This document shows positions 10,328 to 22,330 of a DNA stretch of 64,000 nucleotides, in pieces. The DNA is from Xaviernesmea oryzae. Its GTDB lineage: Bacteria; Pseudomonadota; Alphaproteobacteria; Rhizobiales; Rhizobiaceae. Made by a program: the position numbers and the translations under genes. The notes under the pieces are model-generated. The model searched no databases, was not told the DNA's origin, and saw nothing but the letters and a program-made list of their open reading frames with translations. Where the stretch lies: assembly GCF_900109605.1 (NCBI RefSeq), contig NZ_FOAM01000009.1, forward strand, positions 151,583 through 215,582, given 5' to 3'. The stretch's first letter is position 1; each line of letters begins with the position of its first letter.

Positions 10328-11067
10328 CAGTTTGCCTCCCGCCGGCCTTGTGCGTCCGCTGCGGGCGCCTCATCGCCTTCGACAGGCAGCGGCAAGCATG
10401 CCGACAGTACCATGCCGACGAGCGCGCCGATCGAGACGTGCCAGGGCGAGCCGACGACCTTCAGCGCCAGGATCGACACCACCGAGGAGACGGCGACCAC
10501 GGGCAGCCAGTTGCGCCGCTTGCGAAAGCCCATCAGCAGCGACAGGAAATAGATCGGCAGCAGAACGTCGAGGCCGATCGCTGCGGGATTGCCGATGAGA
10601 CCGGCAAAGACGGCGCCGAGCGCCGTGGCCACCTGCCAAGGCACATAAAGCGCGATGCCATAGCCGATGAACCAAGCGAAGCGCACCCGGCCGCGTTCGT
10701 CCGCCCGCCGCTCGGTTTCGGCATAATGGGGATCCGTGAGCAGAAACAGGCCAAAGGCCTTCTGGAGCCGGCTGAAATGCTGGATATGCCGGGCGATCGA
10801 GGCCGAATAGAGCACCAGCCGGAAATTGACCGCGAAGACGGAGAGCACGATCAGCCAGGGCTGGACCTTCTGGCCGAAGAGCTCGATGCCCACCATCTGG
10901 CTGGCGCCGGCAAAGACGGTCAGGCTCATCAGCATCGCGTCGGTGATCGAAAGGCCATTGTCGACCGCCAGCGCCCCGAAAAGAGCGCCGAAGGGCGAAG
11001 CCGAGAGAATGGCCGGCAGCGCCTTTCTGGCGCCCTGCCAGAATTCGTCCCGGAGCGTTTCAGCCAT
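10327..11067 (-). CDS. azlC: AzlC-family branched-chain amino acid permease
   Basis: Large subunit of the AzlCD exporter: 246 residues with several membrane segments and the family's N-terminal pattern (GARKALPAILSASPFGALFGALAV). It is the first gene of a tight two-gene operon with azlD. Export of branched-chain amino acids or analogues is the family assignment. The ilv genes in this window make such a role plausible but prove nothing. panB follows upstream on the same strand after a 63-bp gap. Confidence 0.88.
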   Translation of the reverse strand: MAETLRDEFWQGARKALPAILSASPFGALFGALAVDNGLSITDAMLMSLTVFAGASQMVGIELFGQKVQPWLIVLSVFAVNFRLVLYSASIARHIQHFSRLQKAFGLFLLTDPHYAETERRADERGRVRFAWFIGYGIALYVPWQVATALGAVFAGLIGNPAAIGLDVLLPIYFLSLLMGFRKRRNWLPVVAVSSVVSILALKVVGSPWHVSIGALVGMVLSACLPLPVEGDEAPAADAQGRREAN

Positions 11068-11130
11068 GCCAGAGAAACCTTGTGGAGAAGACGCGCGTTT
11101 CTGCGCGCTGTTCAGCGCCGGCGCAAGCCG

Positions 11131-11979
11131 TCATTTCTGATCGCTGTCCGGCAAGGCGGCGGCGCGCGGCTGGAACGTGTGCTCGATCGCGGGAAAGGTG
11201 CGGGCCTTCACCTCGTCCGCATAAGCGGCGGCTGCCGCCGAAATCTGCGGGCCGAGCGTTGCGAAATGCTTGACGAAGCGCGGCGTGAAGTCGCTGAACA
11301 GGCCGAGCATGTCGTCGGACACCAGGATCTGCCCATCGCAGGCCGGCGATGCGCCAATGCCGATGGTGGGGATGGTCAGGCTTTCGGTGATGGCGCGCGC
11401 CAGCGGCTCGATGGTGCCTTCGATGACGATGGCGAAGGCCCCCGCCGCCTCGATGGACTTGGCATCGCGGCGGATCGTTTCGGCTTCCTTGTCGTTGCGG
11501 CCAAGCGAGCGATAGCCGCCTGCCGTGTTGACCAGCTGCGGCATCAGGCCGACATGGCCGAGCACGGGAATGCCGCGCGCGGTGAGAAAGGCCACGGTCT
11601 CGGCCATTTCCGCGCCGCCTTCCAGCTTGACGGCGCTGCAGCCGGTCTCCTTCATCACCCGCGCGGCGCTCAGGAACGCCTGTTCCTTCGAGGCTTGATA
11701 GCTGCCAAAGGGCAGGTCCACCACCACGCAGGCCGTCTGGCTGCCGCGCATGACGGCCTGGCCGTGGGCGATCATCATCTCCAGCGTCACGCCGAGCGTC
11801 GACTCCATGCCGTAAAGCACCATGCCGAGCGAATCGCCGACCAGCAGCAGGTCGACATGCGGGTCGAGTAGCCGGGCGATCGGGGTCGTATAGGCGGTCA
11901 GGCTCACGATAGGCCGCTGGCCCTTCAGCATGGAGAGCATCAAGGGCGTCACGCGCCGCACCTTTGCCTGAACGCTCAA
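11131..11979 (-). CDS. panB: 3-methyl-2-oxobutanoate hydroxymethyltransferase PanB
   Basis: First enzyme of pantothenate synthesis: transfers a hydroxymethyl group from 5,10-methylene-THF to alpha-ketoisovalerate, giving ketopantoate. The 282-residue protein shows the family's N-terminal block ([33 protein letters not shown] without the whole motif quoted) with the metal-binding Asp in VGDSLG, the KLEGG motif ([10 protein letters not shown]), and the catalytic-site segment HVGLMPQ. It starts 3 bp after the panC stop, so panC-panB form one transcript. Its substrate is an intermediate of valine synthesis, linking it metabolically to ilvBH and ilvC in the window. Confidence 0.96.
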   Translation of the reverse strand: MSVQAKVRRVTPLMLSMLKGQRPIVSLTAYTTPIARLLDPHVDLLLVGDSLGMVLYGMESTLGVTLEMMIAHGQAVMRGSQTACVVVDLPFGSYQASKEQAFLSAARVMKETGCSAVKLEGGAEMAETVAFLTARGIPVLGHVGLMPQLVNTAGGYRSLGRNDKEAETIRRDAKSIEAAGAFAIVIEGTIEPLARAITESLTIPTIGIGASPACDGQILVSDDMLGLFSDFTPRFVKHFATLGPQISAAAAAYADEVKARTFPAIEHTFQPRAAALPDSDQK

Positions 11980-11982
11980 GGC

Positions 11983-12855
11983 TCAGGCCACCGCTTCGAG
12001 CAAGGAGGCGGGATGATAGACCCGGTTGTCGAGCAGCCTTGTGCTGCCGACGCGCACATAAAGCAGCAGCAGGACCGGGCCTTCTCCCAGCCGCTCCGGC
12101 TTGGCCAGGCTATCGGGGTCGCGGATGGCCACCACCTCCGGACGCGCGAGCGGCTCCGACCGAATGAAATCCGCTAGCGCCGTCTCAAGCGCATCGACAT
12201 CCTGCACGCCTTGAGCCATCAGGCGACCGGCCTCATCCAGCGTACGTGGGAGAATGAGCGCGGCGCGGCGCTCGTCGGTGGAAAGATAGACATTGCGCGA
12301 GGAGCAGGCGAGCCCATCGGCCTCGCGCACGGTTTCCACGCCAATCACCTCCACCGGCTGGGCCAGATCCTCCACCATCCGGCGGATGAGCTGGAGCTGC
12401 TGGAAATCCTTCTGGCCGAAATAGGCCCGGCGCGGCTGGACGATGTTGAAAAGCTTGGTGACGACGGTGGCGACGCCGGCGAAATGACCGGGGCGCGCCT
12501 CGCCCTCCAGAATCGCGCCCAGCGCGGGCACGTCGACCACGGTTGCCATCGGCCGGGGATACATCTCCTCCACACCAGGGGCGAAGAGAATGTCCACCTG
12601 GTTGTCCGTCAAGAGGGCGACGTCGCGGTCGAGATCACGCGGATATTGATCCAGATCTTCGCCCGCGCCGAACTGCAGCGGATTGACGAAGAGGCTGACC
12701 ACCACGAGATCGTTTTCGGCTCGTGCGCGGCGCACCAGCTCCGTATGGCCCTGATGCAGATAACCCATTGTCGGCACGAAGCCGATGGATCGGCCGGTCT
12801 TGCGCTGGATCATCAGCCGCTGGCGTAGGGCGGCAATGTTGTTGATCACTTCCAT
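11983..12855 (-). CDS. panC: Pantoate-beta-alanine ligase PanC
   Basis: ATP-dependent ligase joining pantoate and beta-alanine to make pantothenate. Family motifs are [12 protein letters not shown] (the nucleotidylyltransferase HxGH-type site), FVNPLQFG and the KMSKS-like region SSRNVYLS. The ATG at 12855 gives 290 residues, the usual length, and is preceded by a GGAGGGG ribosome site. The frame continues 114 bp upstream without family similarity. It is the first gene of panC-panB. Confidence 0.95.
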   Translation of the reverse strand: MEVINNIAALRQRLMIQRKTGRSIGFVPTMGYLHQGHTELVRRARAENDLVVVSLFVNPLQFGAGEDLDQYPRDLDRDVALLTDNQVDILFAPGVEEMYPRPMATVVDVPALGAILEGEARPGHFAGVATVVTKLFNIVQPRRAYFGQKDFQQLQLIRRMVEDLAQPVEVIGVETVREADGLACSSRNVYLSTDERRAALILPRTLDEAGRLMAQGVQDVDALETALADFIRSEPLARPEVVAIRDPDSLAKPERLGEGPVLLLLYVRVGSTRLLDNRVYHPASLLEAVA

Positions 12856-13018
12856 GGTGACCCCTCCGGTCCGCTTGGTACCCATCAAGGGCGGTCGATC
12901 GACAGGCGGAGCCTGTTCGGGGTCCGCTTGTTCTGCCGCCTGCCTATCGCCTGTAACGGCCAAAGGCAATTGCGGGGCCGAACCCCTTGGCGCAACGATG
13001 CTGTTTTCGACAAAAGGC

Positions 13019-15601
<2,583 letters not shown>

Positions 15602-15603
15602 CT

Positions 15604-16470
15604 ATGACGACTTACCTATCAAACAGCTGGCAAATTGGATCGGGATGGGAAAATTTCGTCGGTGATCGCTACGGCGTTGCGCGCGACGACGTTTTCCAGA
15701 TCGGCGGCAATGATAGCAATGTAACGACCTATGGCGGCATCAAGAATGGTTGGGAAACTTTTGATGGCGGAGCAGGCGATAATGCCATCTATGTTGCTCC
15801 GAAGTCAGGTTACTATTGGACTGCGGTCATGATCGCCGATAATGGCCTTCATAATGTCCAGCATATTTGGTTCAATCAATCTTACGAAGGGCCTCGTCCG
15901 GTTTATTTCCAAGGAACTGTCGATTTTACGAGCGTTGTATCGATGTCTGCCGGCGTCAAGATCTTCGGCAGGAACGGCAACGACCATTTCATCGGTGGTA
16001 AGCTTGGGGAGTATGTCGAGGGCGATGCCGGCAACGACACGCTTGACGGTAATGACGGCGACGACACACTTTATGGCGATACGACGGATTACAATCCGTG
16101 GGCCTATGATCGCTCGGCCGCAGGCAACGATACCCTGAACGGCGGGGCGGGCAATGACAAGCTCTACGGCCAGGGCGGAAATGACATCCTGAATGGTGGC
16201 TCTGGAAATAACGAGCTTTGGGGCGGCGCGGGAGCCGATACGTTCCAGTTTACCGACGCTCACGATCATAGCAAGATCGGCGATTTCGTCTCGGGCACTG
16301 ATATCATTCAGATCGACAGCTCGCTTGCGTCTAATTTTTCCGCGCTCACAATTACCAATAACGATGACAATAATGCTCATATCACCGTCGGTGATGTCGA
16401 TATCACGTTGATTGGTATAAAGGCCGAAGATGTGAAATCAACAGACTTTGATTTCCACGCCTTTGTATAG
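15604..16470 (+). CDS. RTX-type (hemolysin-repeat) calcium-binding secreted protein
   Basis: A 288-residue acidic protein with no N-terminal signal peptide. The middle third (about residues 120-225) carries glycine/aspartate nonapeptide repeats of the GGxGxDxUx type ([51 protein letters not shown]). These bind calcium in a beta-roll and mark substrates of type I (ABC) secretion. The C-terminus ends in a hydrophobic stretch (DFDFHAFV), typical of type I export signals. The start is supported by a GGAG 9 bases upstream of ATG. Codon use is visibly more A+T-rich than in flanking core genes. No type I transporter is in the window, and the function of the N-terminal region is unknown. Confidence 0.85.
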   Translation: MTTYLSNSWQIGSGWENFVGDRYGVARDDVFQIGGNDSNVTTYGGIKNGWETFDGGAGDNAIYVAPKSGYYWTAVMIADNGLHNVQHIWFNQSYEGPRPVYFQGTVDFTSVVSMSAGVKIFGRNGNDHFIGGKLGEYVEGDAGNDTLDGNDGDDTLYGDTTDYNPWAYDRSAAGNDTLNGGAGNDKLYGQGGNDILNGGSGNNELWGGAGADTFQFTDAHDHSKIGDFVSGTDIIQIDSSLASNFSALTITNNDDNNAHITVGDVDITLIGIKAEDVKSTDFDFHAFV

Positions 16471-16524
16471 TGACGAGCATAAACCGCTTGTTAAGATATC
16501 ATAAACTCGATTAACCTAATCATC

Positions 16525-16558
16525 AAGGCGACCCAAAGTCCGTTTTGGGTCGCCTTTT
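16525..16558 (+). terminator. Terminator of the RTX gene
   Basis: A perfect 13-bp stem (16525-16537, aaggcgacccaaa, with 16544-16556) and 6-base loop, ending in T-rich DNA 54 bp after the stop. It lies between convergent genes. Confidence 0.88.
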
Positions 16559-16590
16559 GCATCAATATCAATGAAATTTCAATCTATAAA

Positions 16591-17331
16591 TCAGCGCCAT
16601 AGTGCAACTTTCCTATCCTCGTGGAAATTAAACACTGTTTTATCATCAATTTTTACATCAAAAGGCAAAATTGACGCTCTGCCATTGTCATCGAAATTAA
16701 TTTTCACATCAACGCCAAATATCTCTTTGAATCTTTCTGTTGCTGCTTTCATCAGACCCTCCCCAAGTTTTGCGTCCCGTATTTTAAATTCATTGTCTAT
16801 TTTATGTCGGTTCATATTGTAGTCGTATCCTGAAGAGCTAAAATTGACACGAATATCTTTTTCAATTTGCCCTTCTGAATTGTTCATGGATTTCGCTAAT
16901 TTCAAATAATTTTCCTTTCCTTCTGTCATATATTCATCAAATGACATAATTTTGTACAAATTAAATTGCTCATTATAACTCGCTACGCCATCCGCTAAGC
17001 CATCAGCGAAAGCCTGGGCATTCTTTAGCGACTTTTCAACCGGAAAGAATCCCATGGCGGCAGCTTCCGGATCGTACTCGGTGACACTGAACCCATGCCC
17101 GCCCGACGCGCCGTTCAGGCCGGCTTGCGCACCTGCTGCCATGGCGCTCTTCTGCGCTTGGGAGATTTCGGTGGAGACGGTGCCGCCCACGGCGCGTGGG
17201 CTCGTCTTCTTCTGAGCCTCCTTCTGGGCGGAGGCAATGGAGATGATGGTATCGACGGCGCTGGTCCCCTTGGCTGCAACCCGTACGGGCTGCGACAGGA
17301 TCAGGAGCGCTGCATTGCTGCTGCTTGGCAT
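16591..17331 (-). CDS. Unrecognised protein of mixed base composition
   Basis: I do not recognise this 246-residue protein. The first roughly 95 residues are Ala/Ser/Gly-rich and G+C-rich in DNA. The remaining roughly 150 are charged, mainly alpha-helical in appearance, and encoded by strikingly A+T-rich DNA (Asn, Lys, Ile and Phe common: FNLYKIMSFDEYMTEGKENYLKL, quoted here only in part). No signal peptide, membrane helix or catalytic motif is evident. A weak GAGG precedes the ATG. It converges on the RTX gene, and both could belong to one acquired segment. A C-terminal domain fused onto a local N-terminal part is possible. Confidence 0.7.
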   Translation of the reverse strand: MPSSSNAALLILSQPVRVAAKGTSAVDTIISIASAQKEAQKKTSPRAVGGTVSTEISQAQKSAMAAGAQAGLNGASGGHGFSVTEYDPEAAAMGFFPVEKSLKNAQAFADGLADGVASYNEQFNLYKIMSFDEYMTEGKENYLKLAKSMNNSEGQIEKDIRVNFSSSGYDYNMNRHKIDNEFKIRDAKLGEGLMKAATERFKEIFGVDVKINFDDNGRASILPFDVKIDDKTVFNFHEDRKVALWR

Positions 17332-17603
17332 GGCAGACCTCGTCGGGTAGCCAGCGCGCCTCCCTCATGGCGGCGTGAGGCAAGGGAAAGCCGGATCTCA
17401 TGTTCTGGCATCAATCGAATGTTGCTTATGCAACCTACGATCAAGGTGCTAACAAAGAATGAAAATACACGTCAGGCGTCGGTTACCTCGCGCCGATGCC
17501 TTTTCAAGATTGTAGAATTTCGTCAATTGCGCAGGAGCGGGAAGGCGTCGCGGGGCGTTGCATGGCGCGTGCCATCAGCGGCTAGGGGGCGCCTTGTCTT
17601 GTT

Positions 17604-18488
17604 TCACCGCAGCGGCTTGTCCAGATGGATCGTCACCCAGCCATTGCGCCAGAGGGTGCGCAGGTGCCGCAGGCGCTGGCCCTGATAGGCGGCCAGCACC
17701 TTCCAGCGTTGCTCGGCCAGAATGCCTGACAGGATCACCGAACCGCCCGGCGCGAGTTCGGCCACCAGCTGCGGCGCCATGCGCATCAGCGGGCGGGCCA
17801 GGATATTGGCGATGATCAGGTCGAAGGGGCCGTGGCGGCGGAAGGCGGGGGACTGGAAGCCGGCGGCGGTTTCCACGCGAATGCCTTCGGAAATGCCATT
17901 GCGACGGATGTTTTCGCGCGCCACGCGTGTAGCGATGGGGTCGATATCGGTGGCGAGCACCGGCACGGCGGCGAGCTTGCGCGCGGCGATCGCCAGCACG
18001 CCGCTGCCGGTGCCGAGGTCGAGAACCCGGGCAGGCTTGCGCGCGCGCATGACGCTGTCGATCATCTCCAGGCAACCGGCCGTGGTGCCGTGATGGCCGG
18101 TGCCGAAAGCCTGGCCGGCGTCGATTTCGATCCCGATATCGCCCGTCCGGCGCTTGTCGCGATCATGCGAGCCGTGCACGAGGAAACGTCCGGCACGCAC
18201 CGGCTTCAAGCCTTCGAGCGACAAGGCCACCCAGTCGAGGTCGGGCAGGACTTCCGATTCTATCGCGGCACCCGGCAGCTGATCCTCGACGATCGCCTGG
18301 AAGCGCGGGCGGACCTGCTCTTCCTCCTCGAACAGCATATAGACCGAGGCTTCCCAGAGATCGGCCTTTTCGTCCATCTCCATGGTGGCGATGGCATAGC
18401 CCTCGTCCTCGAAGGCATCGGTCATGGCAGACAGCAGGCGCTCGGCCTGTTTTTCGCTGGTGCGCACGAAAAGCCGCATCTCGCTCAA
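17604..18488 (-). CDS. prmA: Ribosomal protein L11 methyltransferase PrmA
   Basis: SAM-dependent enzyme that trimethylates ribosomal protein L11. The C-terminal Rossmann domain has the SAM motif LDLGTGSGVLAIAA, and the upstream loop DAGQAFGTGHHGTT is family-specific; a conserved NPPY-like site is represented by IIANILARPL. I chose a TTG start at 18488 because GGAGGA lies 7 bases upstream. It gives 294 residues beginning (M)SEMRLFV, matching rhizobial PrmA and the 293-residue E. coli enzyme. The ATG at 18479 is the alternative. A further 243 bp of open frame upstream has no similarity. The 276-bp gap to the next gene holds nothing recognisable. Confidence 0.94.
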   Translation of the reverse strand: MSEMRLFVRTSEKQAERLLSAMTDAFEDEGYAIATMEMDEKADLWEASVYMLFEEEEQVRPRFQAIVEDQLPGAAIESEVLPDLDWVALSLEGLKPVRAGRFLVHGSHDRDKRRTGDIGIEIDAGQAFGTGHHGTTAGCLEMIDSVMRARKPARVLDLGTGSGVLAIAARKLAAVPVLATDIDPIATRVARENIRRNGISEGIRVETAAGFQSPAFRRHGPFDLIIANILARPLMRMAPQLVAELAPGGSVILSGILAEQRWKVLAAYQGQRLRHLRTLWRNGWVTIHLDKPLR

Positions 18489-18764
18489 GGGGTCGTCCTC
18501 CGTCCGGCCGCGGTTCGGCCTCTCGTTTTTGGTTTTGCGATTGCCGGGTCGGCCGGTTGCTGATGGCAGCCGGTTATCACAGGATCGGCGGCGCGCAAAC
18601 GTCTTCCTTCCGCCTGAACGTGCGTCCTTGCCCTGCTGAGGGTCTGCTTTGGCGGACTGAAATCGACGCTGTGGCTGTTCGTGTAGCGGCCCGATTGGTC
18701 GGCTTGCGTTTGTGGGGGGGGACAGGATCAAGCAGCGGGTGTCATCGGTCTCAAGCAGACAGAG

Positions 18765-19373
18765 TTAGCCTGCAGCGAGATTTTCGAGCTTCTTCACCGC
18801 CGTCTCCGGGTTTTCGCCATAGGCGATGGTGCCGCGGAAGCGACCTTCGGCATCCAGCAGAAAGACGGAGGCGGTGTGGTCCATTGTATAGTCGCCATCC
18901 GGTTTGGCCGCATCGACCGGCACCTTTCGCGCATAGACGCGGAAGCCCTTGACCATCGCCATCACCGCGTCAGGCGAGCCGGAAAGGCCGGTGACCCGGT
19001 CGGATACATTGGCGATGTAGCGGCCGAGCAGCTCGGGTGTGTCACGCTCGGGATCGACGGTGACAAAGAAGGCCTGCAGTTTGCGCGCTTCCGGGTCCAC
19101 CTGCTTCAGCCAGCCGTTCATTTCGAAAAGCGTGGTGGGGCAGACCTCTGGGCAATGAGTGAAGCCGAAAAAGAGAAGCGTCGGCTTGCCCAGGAAGGCG
19201 TCGCGCGTGACCGCGCCGCCCTGACCGCTGACCAGTGTGAAGGGAACGCCGAACGGACCTTCCGCCGCTTTGACGGGCGCTTCGCGATTGGCGATGTCAT
19301 AGGTCACCCATCCAAGCGCGCCGGCCAGAACCGCAACGAGCAGCCAGAGAATGAGACGGACGGCTTTCAGCAT
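18765..19373 (-). CDS. SCO1/SenC-family copper chaperone
   Basis: Membrane-anchored thioredoxin-fold protein that delivers copper to the CuA centre of cytochrome c oxidase. One N-terminal membrane segment (LILWLLVAVLAGALGWV) precedes the periplasmic domain. The copper-binding CxxxC motif appears as FTHCPEVCPTT, and the third ligand His is in DYTMDHTASVFL. The length of 202 residues is typical. No oxidase genes are nearby, so the partner is encoded elsewhere. Confidence 0.93.
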   Translation of the reverse strand: MLKAVRLILWLLVAVLAGALGWVTYDIANREAPVKAAEGPFGVPFTLVSGQGGAVTRDAFLGKPTLLFFGFTHCPEVCPTTLFEMNGWLKQVDPEARKLQAFFVTVDPERDTPELLGRYIANVSDRVTGLSGSPDAVMAMVKGFRVYARKVPVDAAKPDGDYTMDHTASVFLLDAEGRFRGTIAYGENPETAVKKLENLAAG

Positions 19374-19497
19374 CGGGATATTCCATGCGGGGCGCGCGGG
19401 ACGATCAATCCCGCATCAGGACCGCGACCGTAAATCATCGGGGTCGGGTCGGCAATTCACGCGGTCGGGCAGCGTCATCGTGCCGCGCGGTGTGTCC

Positions 19498-19647
19498 CTA
19501 AAAACACCAGGACAGGCCCGACTGGCCGAAGACCAGCATCATATCCGCACCATGGGCCAGCCAGCCGCGAAAGCCGGCAAGGGCGATCAGCGCCAGGCCG
19601 AAGCCAAGGATCAAGGCGGGAGCGGGAAGGCGGGTGAGGGCTCGCAT
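19498..19647 (-). CDS. Possible small membrane protein (49 residues)
   Basis: A short frame with one strong hydrophobic helix (PAPALILGFGLALIALAGF) and the C-terminus GQSGLSWCF. The composition looks like a real membrane peptide rather than a chance frame, and I have a vague impression of similar small rhizobial proteins with this ending. There is no clear ribosome-binding site, and the frame is open upstream to 19851. The call is tentative. Confidence 0.4.
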   Translation of the reverse strand: MRALTRLPAPALILGFGLALIALAGFRGWLAHGADMMLVFGQSGLSWCF

Positions 19648-19825
19648 GTCGGCAGTGTAATGCCGGCCGCGCTGCCTGCCAAGCGCGCGCTCTGCATCAT
19701 GCCGCCGAATCGCTCTTAGCAAAAGCTTTACCGGCTGTGTGCGACTGTGGCCGCTAGAGCAAACATCCAGGCGGGAGAGGAGCCCAATCGGCTTCCGAGA
19801 TCCCGAGGCGTCGGGAAAAGGTCTC

Positions 19826-20299
19826 ATGAGCAATATGAGCAATACGATCAAGCAGTCAGGCGCCTATCTGGAGATCGTCTCCTTTCATCTGGGCGACCAG
19901 GAATTCTGCATCGACATCATGGCGATCCGCGAAATTCGCGGCTGGGCGCCGGTAACGCCGATGCCGCACACGCCGCCTTACGTGCTGGGACTGATCAACC
20001 TGCGCGGCGCCGTCATCCCTGTCATCGACATGGCCTGCCGCCTGGGCATGAAGATGACCGAGCCTTCCGAGCGCGCCGCCATCATCGTGACCGATATCGC
20101 CGGCAAGCTGGTCGGTCTCCTGGTGGAGCAGGTCTCCGACATGATGACGATCCGCGCCGAGGATCTGCAGCCGGCGCCGGAAATCATACCCGAAGGCCAG
20201 CGCGCCTTCTGCCGCGGCATCGTTGCACTCGAAAAGAGCATGGTCTGCTTCCTCAACCTCGACACTGTCATCGCCGACGAACTGGCCCAGGCCGCTTGA
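19826..20299 (+). CDS. cheW: CheW-type chemotaxis coupling protein
   Basis: Adaptor linking chemoreceptors to the CheA kinase in signalling arrays. The 157-residue protein is a single CheW domain: start of strand 1 in YLEIVSFHLGDQEFCIDI, the conserved block VLGLINLRGAVIPVIDM and the later IVTDIAGKLVGLLVEQVSDM. The ATG at 19826 gives the usual CheW length, while the open frame extends 87 bp upstream without similarity. It stands alone here, away from a che operon, as an orphan CheW. A strong terminator follows. Confidence 0.93.
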   Translation: MSNMSNTIKQSGAYLEIVSFHLGDQEFCIDIMAIREIRGWAPVTPMPHTPPYVLGLINLRGAVIPVIDMACRLGMKMTEPSERAAIIVTDIAGKLVGLLVEQVSDMMTIRAEDLQPAPEIIPEGQRAFCRGIVALEKSMVCFLNLDTVIADELAQAA

Positions 20300-20331
20300 T
20301 CGGCGCACCGGTTCTGCCTCATCGCATCAAA

Positions 20332-20368
20332 CCCGACGGCGCCTCTTGTCGAGGCGCCGTCGGGCTTT
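20332..20368 (+). terminator. Intrinsic terminator of cheW
   Basis: A perfect 14-bp GC-rich stem (cccgacggcgcctc, 20332-20345, with 20351-20364) with a 5-base loop (ttgtc) followed by cttt. Confidence 0.87.
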
Positions 20369-20543
20369 GACGTTTTGCCGCCCGCATTGGTTGAGATATT
20401 GCTGCCAAGCATCTGTTTGCATGGTCGAAATCGAATACAGATCGATTTTTAAACAATTGTGAGGCAAGCCGTGGCATCGTATGTGCCGTCTGCCCATCGC
20501 CTTTGCCATAGGGCGGGGGTCTGCGCGCAAAAGGACAAGTGCC

Positions 20544-21176
20544 ATGAAATGCCTCCTGCTCATCGACATCCAGAATGGGTTCTGCACGGGCGGCAATCTC
20601 GCCGTGCCGGACGGCGAGGCCGTGGTGCCGGTCGCCAATCGGCTGATGGCGGAGGGCGGCTATGATCTCATCGTCGCCTCGCAGGACTGGCATCCGGCCG
20701 ATCACGGCAGCTTCGCCTCGCAGCATCCCGGCGCCAAGCCTTTCGAAATGGGCACGCTGAACGGACGTCCGCAAATGCTCTGGCCCGATCATTGCGTGGA
20801 AGAAACCGTGGATGCGGAATTTCATCCGCAGCTGGACAAGTCGCGCATCGGTTTCGTCCAGCGCAAGGGAATGGATCCCGACGTCGACAGCTATTCCGCC
20901 TTTCGCGACAACGACCAACTGGCCTTGACGGGGCTTGCCGATTATCTCGCGGCGAAAGGCGTGACGCGGCTGGACCTCTGCGGTTTGGCGACGGATTATT
21001 GCGTGCGTTTTTCCGCGCTCGATGCCCGCGCCATGCTGCCGTCGGTCAATGTACGGGTGATTGAGGACGCCTGCCGGGGCATCGATCCCACCGGCGTCGA
21101 GGCGGCCTATGACGCGATGGCCGCCGCCGGCATCGGCCTGGTCACCTCGACCACGGTGCTGGCCGAGGAGGCGTGA
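20544..21176 (+). CDS. pncA: Nicotinamidase PncA
   Basis: Hydrolyses nicotinamide to nicotinate in NAD salvage. The isochorismatase-fold catalytic triad is visible: Asp8 in LLIDIQNGF, Lys108 in VQRKGMD, and the nucleophilic Cys in LATDYCV near residue 152. Metal ligands of the family appear in SQDWHPADHGSF (Asp48, His50, His54). The ATG at 20544 gives 210 residues, as in E. coli PncA. The longer frame from 20481 lacks similarity. Confidence 0.95.
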   Translation: MKCLLLIDIQNGFCTGGNLAVPDGEAVVPVANRLMAEGGYDLIVASQDWHPADHGSFASQHPGAKPFEMGTLNGRPQMLWPDHCVEETVDAEFHPQLDKSRIGFVQRKGMDPDVDSYSAFRDNDQLALTGLADYLAAKGVTRLDLCGLATDYCVRFSALDARAMLPSVNVRVIEDACRGIDPTGVEAAYDAMAAAGIGLVTSTTVLAEEA

Positions 21177-21209
21177 GGCGACAGGCCGGCGCACCCGAGG
21201 CGCGTGATC

Positions 21210-21716
21210 TTATTTCGGCGCGCCATCCTTCCAGGTGACCTGCTGGCCGTAGAGAGGCACGGTCGAGATCGACATCTTGGCCGAGCCGTCGGTCAATTCG
21301 CGCGAATGGGCGAGATAGATCAGCGTATTGTTCGTCTTGTCATAGATCCGGTTGACCACCAGCTTCTTCCAGATCAGCGACATGCCCTCGCGGAACACCT
21401 CTTCGCCATCCTGGCCCATATCGATCTTGCCGATCGAGATCGGCCCTGTCTGGCGGCAGGCAATGGAATTGTTCGACGGATCCTCGAACCAATTGCCCTT
21501 TTTCAGCCGGTCCAGGACGCCCCGGTCAAAATAGGTGACGTGACAGGTCACGCCCTCGACCTTCGGGTCCGTGACAGCGTCGATCTTGATGTCATTGCCC
21601 ATCCAGTCGACCCCGACCTTGCCCACGGTTTCGGCTTGCGCCGAAGGTGCTGCAAGGGGCAGGGCGAGCGCGGCAACGAGCGCCAGCGCGCAGGTCAGGC
21701 GGATCTTGGCAGGCAT
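21210..21716 (-). CDS. CreA-family periplasmic protein
   Basis: A 168-residue protein with a clear signal peptide (AKIRLTCALALVAALALPLA, cleavage probably after APSAQA). The mature part contains the CreA-family blocks GNDIKIDAVTDPKVEGVTCHVTYF and SNNSIACRQTGPI, with two conserved Cys. The function of the family is not established. The ATG at 21716 is preceded by CTGGAG at good spacing. The gene converges on pncA. Confidence 0.88.
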   Translation of the reverse strand: MPAKIRLTCALALVAALALPLAAPSAQAETVGKVGVDWMGNDIKIDAVTDPKVEGVTCHVTYFDRGVLDRLKKGNWFEDPSNNSIACRQTGPISIGKIDMGQDGEEVFREGMSLIWKKLVVNRIYDKTNNTLIYLAHSRELTDGSAKMSISTVPLYGQQVTWKDGAPK

Positions 21717-21773
21717 GGGGAACTCCAGGTTCAACAGTCCGAGCATAGATAAGATCGCTCTAAGACGTTGCAA

Positions 21774-22330
21774 TGGACGAGAGCGTGCGGTTTCGACGAT
21801 CTTTGCGGCATCGCGATTCCTGGGGATGTCGCCGCGGAAGATTTTCTAGGTCGATATGACCGGCCGAGGCACGTTGACAGGTGGCGGACAGCCTTGCCGC
21901 AATTCGAGCGGTGTTTGAAAAAATCAGTGCAAGAATTTGATAACCCTAGCTCAGCGGTGGGCAATAGGCCTCGACCGACTCCCGGCCTTGACGTCTCGCT
22001 CCCGAAGATGTGAGCATGCTGGGCATCCCTCGCTCTAAGGATGGGGCCGGGCGTAAAGGAAACGGTTACCATATTTCGCCATTCTTTAGCCGTCTCCGGA
22101 TGGTGTGGACAGCGTGAGGCAAGCGAATCACGCGCGGCACCACCGGGTGCCCGGCGCTGTTCGACAGGTCCATGAGGCCTGCGGCGATTCCGGCAATGTG
22201 GGGGCAGTTCATCTTTTCCAGCTTGGAAGCGATGGGTCGCTCGATCCTCTTTTTCTCGGCTATTCCTCAGGGGAAGGGCATCGGTTGCCTTTGCCCTGAT
22301 GAGACCGAGCATGCTCAAGAGTCAGAGTGG
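21774..22330 (+). other. Gap of about 560 bp with no recognised gene
   Basis: The sequence between the divergent CreA-family and L,D-transpeptidase-like genes holds no frame with convincing coding character. It includes a moderately A+T-rich stretch around 21905-21960 and 22050-22100 that probably carries the promoters. I could not identify a specific -35/-10 pair or operator. Confidence 0.5.

Noticed and set aside
10300..11871. Long plus-strand frame of 523 codons
   Set aside because: It runs opposite to azlCD and panB, which have clear family motifs. The frame has no recognisable domain and reflects high G+C.
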